Shown in pieces: positions 51,139 through 58,903 of a stretch of 64,000 nt of DNA. The stretch comes from Nitricoxidireducens sp046726235. GTDB taxonomy: Bacteria > Pseudomonadota > Gammaproteobacteria > Burkholderiales > Rhodocyclaceae. The notes below the pieces were generated by a model. It was not told where the DNA came from, ran no database searches, and worked only from the letters and a program-made list of their open reading frames with translations. The position numbers and the translations under genes were made by a program. Location of the stretch: contig JBKPAD010000010.1 of the NCBI GenBank assembly GCA_046726235.1, positions 558,001 to 622,000 on the forward strand, in the 5' to 3' direction. Every line of letters begins with the position of its first letter. Positions within the stretch are counted from its first letter, which is position 1.

Positions 51139-51212
51139 CCCCGCATGCGAGGCGACGGCATTGTGTCGCTCATCGGCATTTCCGCCGTCCGCTCCCGATC
51201 ACGGAGAACCGC

Positions 51213-52451
51213 ATGCCTTCCACACTCGCCGCCAGCGCGCCGATACCCTCCTCTCGCCCGCTCCCCGCTGGCCGGCGAGCTGCATCGCAGGCCGCCATCG
51301 CGCTGCCCATACTGGCGCTGACGATCGGCGCCGCCGGATGCGTGCTGACGGCAGGCAAGGGAAGCGCGCTCGCGCTGGCGCTCGCCATCGCGGTGACCAT
51401 CGCCGGCGGGCTCTGCGCCCGCGTGCTCGCCGGGCGCGGCGCGGCCCTGCGCGCTGCCGCCGTCAGCGCGGGACACGACACCCTCGAGACGCCGCGCTGC
51501 GAGCGCGAGGGACGCTGCATCCGCGGCCTCGAGCAGCTTTGCGCGGGCGTCCTGCCGATCTGGTCCGGTCAGATCCGCCTCATGCGCGGACTCACCGAGG
51601 AGTCGATCACCGCCCTGACCACGCGCTTCTCGGAAATCTCCGCCAACCTCGATGGCACCCTGGCGACCTCGCAGGGCAAGGGCAGCACGCTTAACGGACT
51701 GATGGAGGAAGCCCGCCTCCAGCTCGATTCGATCATCGAATCGCTGAGCACGGCGCTGTCCAGCCACAACGAACTGTTCGAGAAAGCCACGGCGATGGCG
51801 GCGCACACCGCCAGCCTCAAGAGCATGGCCACCAGCGTCGCCGCCATCGCGCAGCAGACCAACCTGCTGGCGCTCAATGCGGCCATCGAGGCTGCCCGCG
51901 CCGGCGAGGCCGGCCGCGGCTTCGCGGTCGTCGCCGACGAGGTGCGCAAGCTGTCGACGCTGTCGGGCGAAACCGGCAGGCACATCACCGAGACCATCGA
52001 ACTCGTCAGTGCCGGCATCGCCGAAACGCTCGCCAGTTCGATGGACTTCGTCGCGCGCGACGACGCCTTGCTGGAGCAGTCGCGCGCGCGCGTGGACCAG
52101 GTGATCGCCTCCCTGCACGATGCCGCCGCCGAACTGTCGGAGTCGTCGGAACGGCTGCGCGGGCAGAACAAGGCCATCGTCGACGAAGTCTCCGACGTGG
52201 TGGTGGCATTCCAGTTCCAGGACCGCGTCAGCCAAGTGCTCGGCAGCGTCGTCGCCGACATGGAAAAGATGACCGGCCGCATCCAGGCCCAGGAAGGCCT
52301 GGCGGCCGACGGCAAGAACTCCGGTTCGATCGATGCTGCGGCCTGGCTCGCCGAACTTGCCGGCACCTACACGGTGCCGGAACAGCACGCGATCCATCGC
52401 GGCGACCGGCCCGCGTCCGGCGGCAAGGCCACCGAGATCACCCTCTTCTGA
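51213..52451 (+). CDS. short methyl-accepting-type receptor with CheZ-like C-terminal motif
   Basis: A 412-residue protein. Two adjacent TM helices (about 28-45 and 52-75) form a membrane hairpin with no periplasmic sensor and no HAMP. The signalling tip is intact (AIAQQTNLLALNAAIEAARAGEAGRGFAVVADEVRKLS, 211-248). After a second helix, residues 334-345 read FQFQDRVSQVLG; D337 and Q341 have the D-x3-Q spacing of the CheZ phosphatase motif (QDLTGQ). The C-terminus ends EITLF. GGAG sits 9 nt upstream of the ATG. First gene of the chemosensory operon. Confidence 0.88.
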   Translation: MPSTLAASAPIPSSRPLPAGRRAASQAAIALPILALTIGAAGCVLTAGKGSALALALAIAVTIAGGLCARVLAGRGAALRAAAVSAGHDTLETPRCEREGRCIRGLEQLCAGVLPIWSGQIRLMRGLTEESITALTTRFSEISANLDGTLATSQGKGSTLNGLMEEARLQLDSIIESLSTALSSHNELFEKATAMAAHTASLKSMATSVAAIAQQTNLLALNAAIEAARAGEAGRGFAVVADEVRKLSTLSGETGRHITETIELVSAGIAETLASSMDFVARDDALLEQSRARVDQVIASLHDAAAELSESSERLRGQNKAIVDEVSDVVVAFQFQDRVSQVLGSVVADMEKMTGRIQAQEGLAADGKNSGSIDAAAWLAELAGTYTVPEQHAIHRGDRPASGGKATEITLF

Positions 52452-52464
52452 ACGAGGAACCCGC

Positions 52465-52833
52465 ATGTCGAAGAACATCATGATCGTGGACGACTCCGCG
52501 TCGCTGCGGCAGGTCGTCACCATCGCGCTCACGGGCGCCGGCTACGAAGTGGTCGAAGCCTGCGACGGCAGCGACGCGCTGGGCAAGCTGGACGGCCGCA
52601 AGTTCCACCTCATCATCAGCGACGTGAACATGCCGAACATGGACGGCATCGCCTTCCTGAAGGCGGTCAAGCTGATGCCCGCCTACAAGTTCACGCCCGT
52701 CATCATGCTGACCACGGAGGCCGGCGAAGCCAGGAAGCAGGAAGGCCAGGCGGCCGGCGCCAAGGCGTGGATGGTGAAGCCGTTCCAGCCGGCGCAGATG
52801 ATCAGCGCCGTCTCGAAGCTGGTGCTGCCATGA
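52465..52833 (+). CDS. cheY: CheY-like response regulator
   Basis: A 122-residue single-domain receiver: D9-D10, phosphoacceptor Asp53 (LIISDVNMPNMDGI), Thr at MLTTEAG and Lys at MVKPFQ. The NMPNMDG and KPFQPAQM sequences fit CheY proteins of accessory chemosensory systems. It would take phosphate from the CheA encoded downstream. It lies 13 nt after the short receptor and overlaps the STAS gene (ATGA). Whether it binds the flagellar switch or another target cannot be read from sequence. Confidence 0.92.
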   Translation: MSKNIMIVDDSASLRQVVTIALTGAGYEVVEACDGSDALGKLDGRKFHLIISDVNMPNMDGIAFLKAVKLMPAYKFTPVIMLTTEAGEARKQEGQAAGAKAWMVKPFQPAQMISAVSKLVLP

Positions 52834-53117
52834 GCGCCGCGCCGCACCGCGTCGTCCTCTCCGGCGAGGTCAGCATCACCGGCGCCGCCGCCATCCGTGA
52901 AAAGCTGCTCGCGGCGCTCGGCCGCGCCGCCGACATCGAGGTCGACCTGTCGCAGGTGACCGAGATCGATAGCGCCGGCGTCCAGTTGATGATCGCCGCG
53001 GCGCGCGAAGCCGTCATCCACGGCACCACGCTGCATTTCGCGGGGCACAGCCCGGCCGTGCTCGACAGCCTCCAGCTCACCGGACTGTCGCCGCGCTTCG
53101 GCGAGCCGCAGGCCTGA
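52830..53117 (+). CDS. STAS-domain protein
   Basis: A 95-residue single STAS domain (VVLSGEVSITGAAAIREKLLAAL ... IEVDLSQVTEIDSAGVQLMIAA). Ser48 in the IDSAG motif is the position phosphorylated in anti-sigma-factor antagonists such as SpoIIAA. Its start overlaps the cheY stop. STAS proteins inside chemosensory operons are typical of alternative (non-motility) systems, where they may act as output switches. No partner-switching kinase or phosphatase is visible in the window. Confidence 0.9.
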   Translation: MSAAPHRVVLSGEVSITGAAAIREKLLAALGRAADIEVDLSQVTEIDSAGVQLMIAAAREAVIHGTTLHFAGHSPAVLDSLQLTGLSPRFGEPQA

Positions 53118-53130
53118 GCCGAGAACCGTC

Positions 53131-55305
53131 ATGGCGACCATGGACGACGCCCTGCGCACGTTCGTCATCGAGGCGCGCGAACTGCTGGACCAGATGGAGC
53201 AGGCGCTGCTCACCATCGAGCAGTCGCCGGACGACGGCGACACGCTGAATGCCATCTTCCGCGCCGCGCACACCATCAAGGGTTCGGCCGGCCTCTTCGG
53301 CATCGACCACATCGTCGCCTTCACCCACGTCGCCGAGAGCGTGCTCGACCGCGTCCGCTGCGGCGAAGTGCGCATTGCGTCGGACCTCGTGGCGCTGCTG
53401 CTGGCGGTGCGCGACCACCTCGCGCTGCTGATCGACGGCGTTGCCGACGGCACGCCGCCGGAGGCCGAGGCGCTGGCGGCCGGCGACCGGCTGGCCGATC
53501 GCCTTCGCGCCCATCTCGGTCAGGCGCCGCAGGCCGCAGCAGCGCTCGCCGCTCCGCCCGCCGCCGAGGAAGCCGCGACCGGCGACGCCAACACCGGCGA
53601 GTGGGATATCTCGCTGCGCTTCGGGAGCGACGTGCTGCGCGCCGGCATGGACCCGCTCGCCTTCATTCGCTACCTGACGACGTTCGGCAGCCTCGAGCAC
53701 GTCACCACGCTGACGCAATCCGTGCCGCCGCTCGCCGACCTCGATCCGGAGGCCTGCTATCTCGCCTTCGACATCGCCTACCGGACCGACGCCAACGAGC
53801 GAACCATCGCAGGCGCCTTCGAGTTCGTGCGCGACGATGCCGCCATCACGATCCGGCCTGCGCACGGCCGGACCACCGCGGTCCCGGCCGGGCAGAATCC
53901 GGCACCGCCGCCCGCCGCCGCAACGCTCCCCAAGCCGCCGCAGGGCAAGGAGCAGAAGACCGCCGACAGCCTGATCCGCGTCAACGCCGCGAAGCTGGAC
54001 GAGCACATCAACCTGATCGGCGAGCTGATCATCACGTCGGCCTCGGCCAGCCTGATCGCCCAGCACGCCAAGATCCCCGAGCTGTTCGAGGCCGCGGCGC
54101 GGCTGTCGCGCCTGGTCGAAGAAGTGCGCGACTCCGCGCTCGCGCTGCGCATGGTGCAGATCGGCGCCACCTTCAACAAGTTCCAGCGCGTGGTGCGCGA
54201 CGTCAGCGCGGAACTCGGCAAGGACATCCGCCTCGAGATCGCCGGCGCCGAGACCGAACTCGACAAGACGGTGATCGAAAAGATCGGCGATCCCCTCACG
54301 CATCTCCTGCGCAACTCGATGGACCACGGCATCGAGCCCGCCGAGTTGCGCCTGGCGCGCGGCAAGCCGGCTCACGGCACGATCCGTTTCAACGCCTATC
54401 ACGAGTCCGGCAACATCGTCATCGAAGTGGCCGACGACGGCGGCGGCCTCGACCGGAACCGCATCCTCGGCAAGGCCGTCGAGCGCGGCATCGTCAAGCC
54501 CGAGCAGCAGCTCTCCGACGCCGAGATCCACAACCTGATCTTCGAGCCGGGCTTCTCCACCGCCGAACAGGTGAACAACCTCTCGGGCCGCGGCGTCGGC
54601 ATGGACGTGGTGCAGCGGAACATCATGGCGCTGCGCGGCACGGTCGAGATCGAGAGCACCGAGGGCGTCGGCACCACGATGCGGGTCCGCCTCCCGCTCA
54701 CGCTGGCGATCATCGACGGCTTCCTCGTCGGCGTCGGCTCCGCCGCCTTCGTCGTGCCGCTCGAAGCCGTCGTCGAATGCATCGAACTCTCGGCCGCCGA
54801 GGTCGCCGCCGCACACGGCCGCGACCAGCTGGACCTGCGCGGCGAAGTGCTGCCATTCATCCGGCTCAAGGACCTGTTTGGCGTTCCCGATCAGGCCGCC
54901 CACCCCATCGAGGCGGATGAAGCCGCAACCGCCGGCTTCCAGGCGAGCACTGCCGCCGAGGGAGTCGTCCTGACGCCTGAAGGCGCCGCCGCCCTGGCAG
55001 CCGATCCCGAACTCGCCTTCCTTCTGAACCCGGTGAAGCGCGAGAACGTCGTCGTCGTGCAGTACGGGGGGCGCCGCGCCGGACTGGTCGTGGAAAGCCT
55101 GCTCGGCGAATTCCAGACCGTGATCCGTCCGCTCGGCGCGGTGTTCTCGGGCATCGACGGCATCAGCGGCTTCACGATTCTGGGCAATGGCCACGTCGCG
55201 CTGATCATCGACGTTCCGAACCTGGTCCGAAGCGTCGCCAACCGCGACCGACTCTCCCGCGATTCGTCGCCGGTCGGCACGGTGCTTTCCGCCGCCGCAG
55301 GCTGA
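53131..55305 (+). CDS. cheA: chemotaxis histidine kinase CheA
   Basis: A 724-residue protein: P1/HPt domain (1-110) with His47 (IFRAAHTIKGSAGLFG), a P2-like domain (about 155-235, WDISLRFGSDVLRAGMDPLAFIRYL), P3 dimerisation (about 288-350), P4 ATPase (about 350-540; DPLTHLLRNSMDHGIE, VADDGGGLDRNRI, GRGVGMDVVQ) and P5 CheW-like domain (540-720). P5 contains an unusual insertion of about 60 residues (roughly 600-655, rich in Ala/Glu) after IRLKDLFGVPD. It couples receptor state to CheY phosphorylation. It starts 14 nt after the STAS gene. Its last 21 nt including the stop are shared with the end of cheW. Confidence 0.95.
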   Translation: MATMDDALRTFVIEARELLDQMEQALLTIEQSPDDGDTLNAIFRAAHTIKGSAGLFGIDHIVAFTHVAESVLDRVRCGEVRIASDLVALLLAVRDHLALLIDGVADGTPPEAEALAAGDRLADRLRAHLGQAPQAAAALAAPPAAEEAATGDANTGEWDISLRFGSDVLRAGMDPLAFIRYLTTFGSLEHVTTLTQSVPPLADLDPEACYLAFDIAYRTDANERTIAGAFEFVRDDAAITIRPAHGRTTAVPAGQNPAPPPAAATLPKPPQGKEQKTADSLIRVNAAKLDEHINLIGELIITSASASLIAQHAKIPELFEAAARLSRLVEEVRDSALALRMVQIGATFNKFQRVVRDVSAELGKDIRLEIAGAETELDKTVIEKIGDPLTHLLRNSMDHGIEPAELRLARGKPAHGTIRFNAYHESGNIVIEVADDGGGLDRNRILGKAVERGIVKPEQQLSDAEIHNLIFEPGFSTAEQVNNLSGRGVGMDVVQRNIMALRGTVEIESTEGVGTTMRVRLPLTLAIIDGFLVGVGSAAFVVPLEAVVECIELSAAEVAAAHGRDQLDLRGEVLPFIRLKDLFGVPDQAAHPIEADEAATAGFQASTAAEGVVLTPEGAAALAADPELAFLLNPVKRENVVVVQYGGRRAGLVVESLLGEFQTVIRPLGAVFSGIDGISGFTILGNGHVALIIDVPNLVRSVANRDRLSRDSSPVGTVLSAAAG

Positions 55306-55312
55306 CCGGCGC
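55292..55312 (+). repeat. 21-bp identity shared by the 3' ends of cheA and cheW
   Basis: Positions 55292-55312 (cheA end, including TGA) are identical to 58821-58841 (cheW end, including TGA). Both genes therefore end with Ala-Ala-Gly and the same trailer. This suggests local duplication or recombination. Confidence 0.6.
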
Positions 55313-55339
55313 ACCCAACGTATTGCAGGAGGAGAAACC

Positions 55340-55648
55340 ATGCAACAGCAACAACCACGTATCGCCCCGAAGAATCGATATTCGCGCCTGGCCGAGATGG
55401 CCCAAGGCTGGTGCTCGGCCGAGGAACTCTCGACGCGCGCGCGGCGCCAGGCCCGCGCCATCGTCTCGATTTCGAACATGCTGAACGACCTTCGCTTCCC
55501 GAGCGACTGCGAAGTCAAGATCCTGACCCTGCTCGTCTGCAAGCTGTGTCCCGACTGCGGCGACGACAACCGCTGCGCGACGCGGTCGCATGACGGCAGT
55601 TGCCAGCTCAGCGCCATGCCCGTCGCGGGAATCGCCGCGCAGGACTGA
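55340..55648 (+). CDS. small Cys-rich cytoplasmic protein in the chemosensory operon
   Basis: A 102-residue protein with no signal peptide. The N-terminal ~55 residues are helical and basic (SRLAEMAQGWCSAEELSTRARRQARAIVSISNMLND). The C-terminal half has a dense Cys set (FPSDCEVK, LVCKLCPDCGDDNRCATRSHDGSCQL), which looks like a zinc or iron-sulfur site. AGGAGGAG 6 nt upstream of the ATG is among the strongest ribosome-binding sites in the window, so it is well translated. I recognise no family. It lies between cheA and the Cache receptor; a redox- or metal-responsive adaptor is possible. Confidence 0.75.
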   Translation: MQQQQPRIAPKNRYSRLAEMAQGWCSAEELSTRARRQARAIVSISNMLNDLRFPSDCEVKILTLLVCKLCPDCGDDNRCATRSHDGSCQLSAMPVAGIAAQD

Positions 55649-55707
55649 ACCGTGGGTTCGCTCGCGCCGAACCGGGCATCGACCTCATCCTCCGTCACGA
55701 GACTGCC

Positions 55708-58293
55708 ATGACCCCCACTCCATCCCTCCTCAGCCGACTGAGCCGCCTGCCGCTCGCGCTAAGCCTCAGTCTGTGGCTTGGCACCCTCATGGCCGCTGTA
55801 ACCGCCGTCGGGCTCCTCTGGGTATCACAGATCATCAGCCGGCAACTGGAGGATCAGGTGCTCGCCGACCTCGACAAGACCAACCGGGTGGTGGTGGCGA
55901 TGTTCGAGTCGTACCACCGCAACATGACCTACGACGTCGAACGCACGGCACAGCACCTCGCCGCCCTGTTCGACGGGCCGGTCAACGTCGTGAAGTCCGG
56001 CGATACCCCGAGCCTCGTCCTGAACGGCAAGGCGGAGCGCGAGCAGAACCATGCCCTCGACGCGTTTTCCGCCAGCAACGGGAGTGACGCAGCCATCCTC
56101 GTCCGCCGCGACAACGGCTTCGTGCCCGTCGCCACGTCGCTGAAGAAGGAAGACGGCTCGCGTGCCGTCGGTACGGCGCTGGCGGACGGGCACTCGGCCG
56201 CCGAGTCGTTGCTGGCCGGCAGCTCCTACACCGGCAAGGCGGTTCTGTTCGGCAAGGACTTCATCACCCACTACCGTCCGGTCAAGGATACGCGCGGCCA
56301 CGTCGTCGGCGCGCTGTTCGTCGGCACCGACCTGACCGACGGACTCCGCGCGATGAAGCAGGCGGTCCTGTCGATCAAGATCGGTCAGACCGGCTACGTC
56401 TATGCCATCGATGCCGGCGCAGCCAAGGGACTGGCGACGATACATCCGACGGTGGAAGGAAAGAATCAGCTCGACGTCAAGGACAGCAACGGAGTCGCGA
56501 TCTTCCGCGAGATCGTCAGCAAGGAATCAGGCGTCTTGCGCTACAGCTGGATGAATTCCAACGAAACCGCGCCGCGCAAGAAGATCGCCGTCTTTACGCG
56601 CTTCCCGGCGTGGAACTGGGCCATCGTATCCAGCAGCTATAGCGAGGAACTCACGGCAACGACAAGCTCCGTCGTGAAGACCGTCGCGATCATGGCCGTC
56701 GGTATGCTTCTGTCGGTCATCGTGGTCGGCTTCCTGGTCGTCCGCAACCTGCTGAAGCAACTCGGCGGAGAGCCGGCCGACGCGACGGAGATCGCCCGCA
56801 GAATCGCTGCCGGCGACCTGACGATGCGGGTCGCCCTAAGGCCCGGCGACGACGCCAGCCTGATGGCCGCGATGCAGCGCATGAACGCCACGCTTCACGA
56901 GTTGATCGCGGAGATGGAGCGCATGTCGGCGGCACACGAGCGCGGCGAGATCGACGCACGCGTCGACGAAGACCGCTACGCGGGTTCCTTCCAGGCCATG
57001 GCGCGCGGGATCAACGCCATGATCGAGGGGCATCTCGGCGTCAACCGCAAGGCCATGGCCTGCATCCAGGAGTTCGGCAACGGCAACATGGACGCGCCGC
57101 TGGAAGCATTTCCCGGCAAGAAGAAGTTCATCAACGATACCGTCGAGCAGGTGCGCGCAAACGTCCGTGCGCTGGTCGAGGACACCAACGCCCTGGTCTC
57201 TGCCGCGCTCGACGGCCGCCTCGAGATTCGCGCCGATGCCGGCCGTCACCGCGGCGACTTCCGCAAGATCGTCGAGGGCCTCAACGGCGTCATGGAGGCG
57301 ATCGTCGGTCCCGTCGGCGAGATCAACCGCGTCATGAGCGCCGTCGAGTCCGGCGACCTGACCCGCAGCATCGAAGCAGAGTACCGCGGGCAGATCAAGA
57401 TGCTGTGCGAGACCGTCAATAGCACCGTCGCCAAGCTCGCGCAGACGATCTCGGGCGTCAACGCGACGACCGAGACGCTCGCCAGTTCGATGGACCAGGT
57501 TTCCGCCACGGCGCAGTCGCTGTCGCAGGCGGCGAGCGAGCAGGCGGCGAGCGTGGAGGAGACCACGGCCTCGATCGAGCAGATGTCGGCCTCGATCAGG
57601 CAGAACGCCGAAAACGCGAACATCGCCGACACCATGTCCGCGCAGGGCTCCGCCAAGGCCGCCGAGGGCGGCCAGGCGGTCATCGAGACCGTCGGCGCCA
57701 TGAAGCAGATCGCCAAGAAGATCGGCATCATCGACGACATCGCCTATCAGACCAACCTGCTGGCGTTGAACGCCGCGATCGAGGCCGCCCGCGCCGGCGA
57801 ACACGGCAAGGGCTTCGCCGTCGTCGCCGCAGAAGTGCGGAAGCTCGCCGAGCGCAGCCAGGTCGCCGCCCAGGAGATCGGCCAGCTCGCCGGCAATTCC
57901 GTCGGGCTGGCCGAGCGCGCCGGCAGGCTTCTCGACGAGATCGTCCCCGCCACCCGCAAGACGGCCGAGCTGGTCCAGGAAATCACCGCCGCCTCTGCCG
58001 AGCAGACCGCCGGCGTCTCCCAGGTCAACACCGCGATGGGCCAGCTGAACACGATCACGCAGCAGAACGCCTCCGCTGCCGAGGAGCTCGCGGCCACCGC
58101 CGAGGAAATGAACGGCCAGGCCACCAGACTCAAGGACATGATCGCCTTCTTCGCCGTCGGCGAGCATCGGATGGCGCCCGCAACCAGGATCCGTCCGTCC
58201 GCCGGCGCCGCCATGCCGCAGCTCGCGATCGGCTCCCGGCGCGAGCGCGCCGATACCAGCGACCCCGATACCGCCGACTTCACCCGCTTCTAG
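55708..58293 (+). CDS. methyl-accepting chemotaxis receptor with periplasmic Cache domain
   Basis: An 861-residue protein. TM1 (16-38), a periplasmic double Cache-type sensor (40-310; GKDFITHYRPVKDTRGHVVGALFVGTDL, IGQTGYVYAIDAGAAKGLATIHP), TM2 (about 318-340), and HAMP followed by further HAMP-like repeats (about 345-600). The cytoplasmic signalling domain (600-835) has the tip IIDDIAYQTNLLALNAAIEAARAGEHGKGFAVVAAEVRKLAE. The C-terminus ends DFTRF, not the NWETF tether. The signalling domain is almost identical in DNA to that of the receptor at 58904. ATG 55708 follows the small Cys-rich gene by 59 nt. Confidence 0.92.
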   Translation: MTPTPSLLSRLSRLPLALSLSLWLGTLMAAVTAVGLLWVSQIISRQLEDQVLADLDKTNRVVVAMFESYHRNMTYDVERTAQHLAALFDGPVNVVKSGDTPSLVLNGKAEREQNHALDAFSASNGSDAAILVRRDNGFVPVATSLKKEDGSRAVGTALADGHSAAESLLAGSSYTGKAVLFGKDFITHYRPVKDTRGHVVGALFVGTDLTDGLRAMKQAVLSIKIGQTGYVYAIDAGAAKGLATIHPTVEGKNQLDVKDSNGVAIFREIVSKESGVLRYSWMNSNETAPRKKIAVFTRFPAWNWAIVSSSYSEELTATTSSVVKTVAIMAVGMLLSVIVVGFLVVRNLLKQLGGEPADATEIARRIAAGDLTMRVALRPGDDASLMAAMQRMNATLHELIAEMERMSAAHERGEIDARVDEDRYAGSFQAMARGINAMIEGHLGVNRKAMACIQEFGNGNMDAPLEAFPGKKKFINDTVEQVRANVRALVEDTNALVSAALDGRLEIRADAGRHRGDFRKIVEGLNGVMEAIVGPVGEINRVMSAVESGDLTRSIEAEYRGQIKMLCETVNSTVAKLAQTISGVNATTETLASSMDQVSATAQSLSQAASEQAASVEETTASIEQMSASIRQNAENANIADTMSAQGSAKAAEGGQAVIETVGAMKQIAKKIGIIDDIAYQTNLLALNAAIEAARAGEHGKGFAVVAAEVRKLAERSQVAAQEIGQLAGNSVGLAERAGRLLDEIVPATRKTAELVQEITAASAEQTAGVSQVNTAMGQLNTITQQNASAAEELAATAEEMNGQATRLKDMIAFFAVGEHRMAPATRIRPSAGAAMPQLAIGSRRERADTSDPDTADFTRF
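57507..58110 (+). repeat. near-identical signalling-domain tract shared by two receptors, copy A
   Basis: This ~600-bp tract aligns without gaps to 60397-61000 (constant offset 2890) and is mostly identical, including third codon positions. Upstream parts of the two receptors are unrelated. A recent duplication or gene conversion is implied. Confidence 0.8.
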
Positions 58294-58303
58294 GAGGAGC
58301 GCC

Positions 58304-58834
58304 ATGTCCGCCGTCCTGCCCGCCGACGCCTTTCACGACCCCGCTGGTGCCTGTGCAAGCGACCAGCAGCAATACCTCACCTTCATGCTCGGCGACGAAA
58401 TGTTCGCCATCGGCATCCTCTGCATCCGCGAAATCATCGAATACGGCCATCTCACCGAGGTGCCGATGACGCCTCCCTTCATCCGCGGCGTCATCAATCT
58501 GCGCGGCGCCGTCGTCCCCGTGCTGGATCTGGCTCGCCGCCTCGGCCGGGAGGCACGCGAGAACACCAAGCGCACGTGCATCGTCATCGTCGAGATCGAC
58601 TCGCCGCGCGGCACGCATGAAATGGGCGTCGTCGTCGATACCGTCTCGGAGGTTCTCGAGATTCCCCCACAGGACATCGAGCCGCCGCCCGAATTCGGCG
58701 GCTACATACGTACCGACTTCATCTGCGGCATGGCCAAGGTCAACGGCGAGTTCATTGTCCTGCTTCAACTCGCCAGCGTCATATCCCTCGAAGAGGTCGC
58801 GGTCGTCGCTGCGCTTGGCACCGCCGCAGGCTGA
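58304..58834 (+). CDS. cheW: CheW adaptor protein
   Basis: A 176-residue CheW: QYLTFMLGDEMFAIGILCIREIIEYGHLTEVPMTPPFIRGVINLRGAVVPVLDLARRLG is the family signature, followed by the second beta-barrel (IVIVEID...MGVVVDTVSEVLEI, IRTDFICGMAKVNGEFIVLLQLASV). A ~20-residue N-terminal extension is unremarkable. It links receptors to CheA in the array. AGGAGGAGC precedes the start, 10 nt after the Cache-receptor stop. Its 3' end repeats the cheA end. Confidence 0.95.
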   Translation: MSAVLPADAFHDPAGACASDQQQYLTFMLGDEMFAIGILCIREIIEYGHLTEVPMTPPFIRGVINLRGAVVPVLDLARRLGREARENTKRTCIVIVEIDSPRGTHEMGVVVDTVSEVLEIPPQDIEPPPEFGGYIRTDFICGMAKVNGEFIVLLQLASVISLEEVAVVAALGTAAG

Positions 58835-58841
58835 CCGGCGC
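58821..58841 (+). repeat. second copy of the cheA/cheW 3'-end repeat
   Basis: Identical over 21 nt to 55292-55312. It runs into a GC palindrome (CCGGCG/CGCCGG, 58836-58847) that is absent from the cheA copy. Confidence 0.6.
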
Positions 58842-58874
58842 GCCGGCAACTGAATCCGCAATATTCAACGTTAC

Positions 58875-58890
58875 GGCGGGAATCCCCGCC
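58875..58890 (+). promoter_or_regulatory. small hairpin abutting the ribosome-binding site of the PAS receptor
   Basis: GGCGGG (58875-58880), loop AATC, CCCGCC (58885-58890), immediately followed by AAGGAG (58891-58896) and the ATG at 58904. It could influence translation or mark an mRNA processing point in the operon. Confidence 0.35.
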
Positions 58891-58903
58891 AAGGAGAACG
58901 ACC

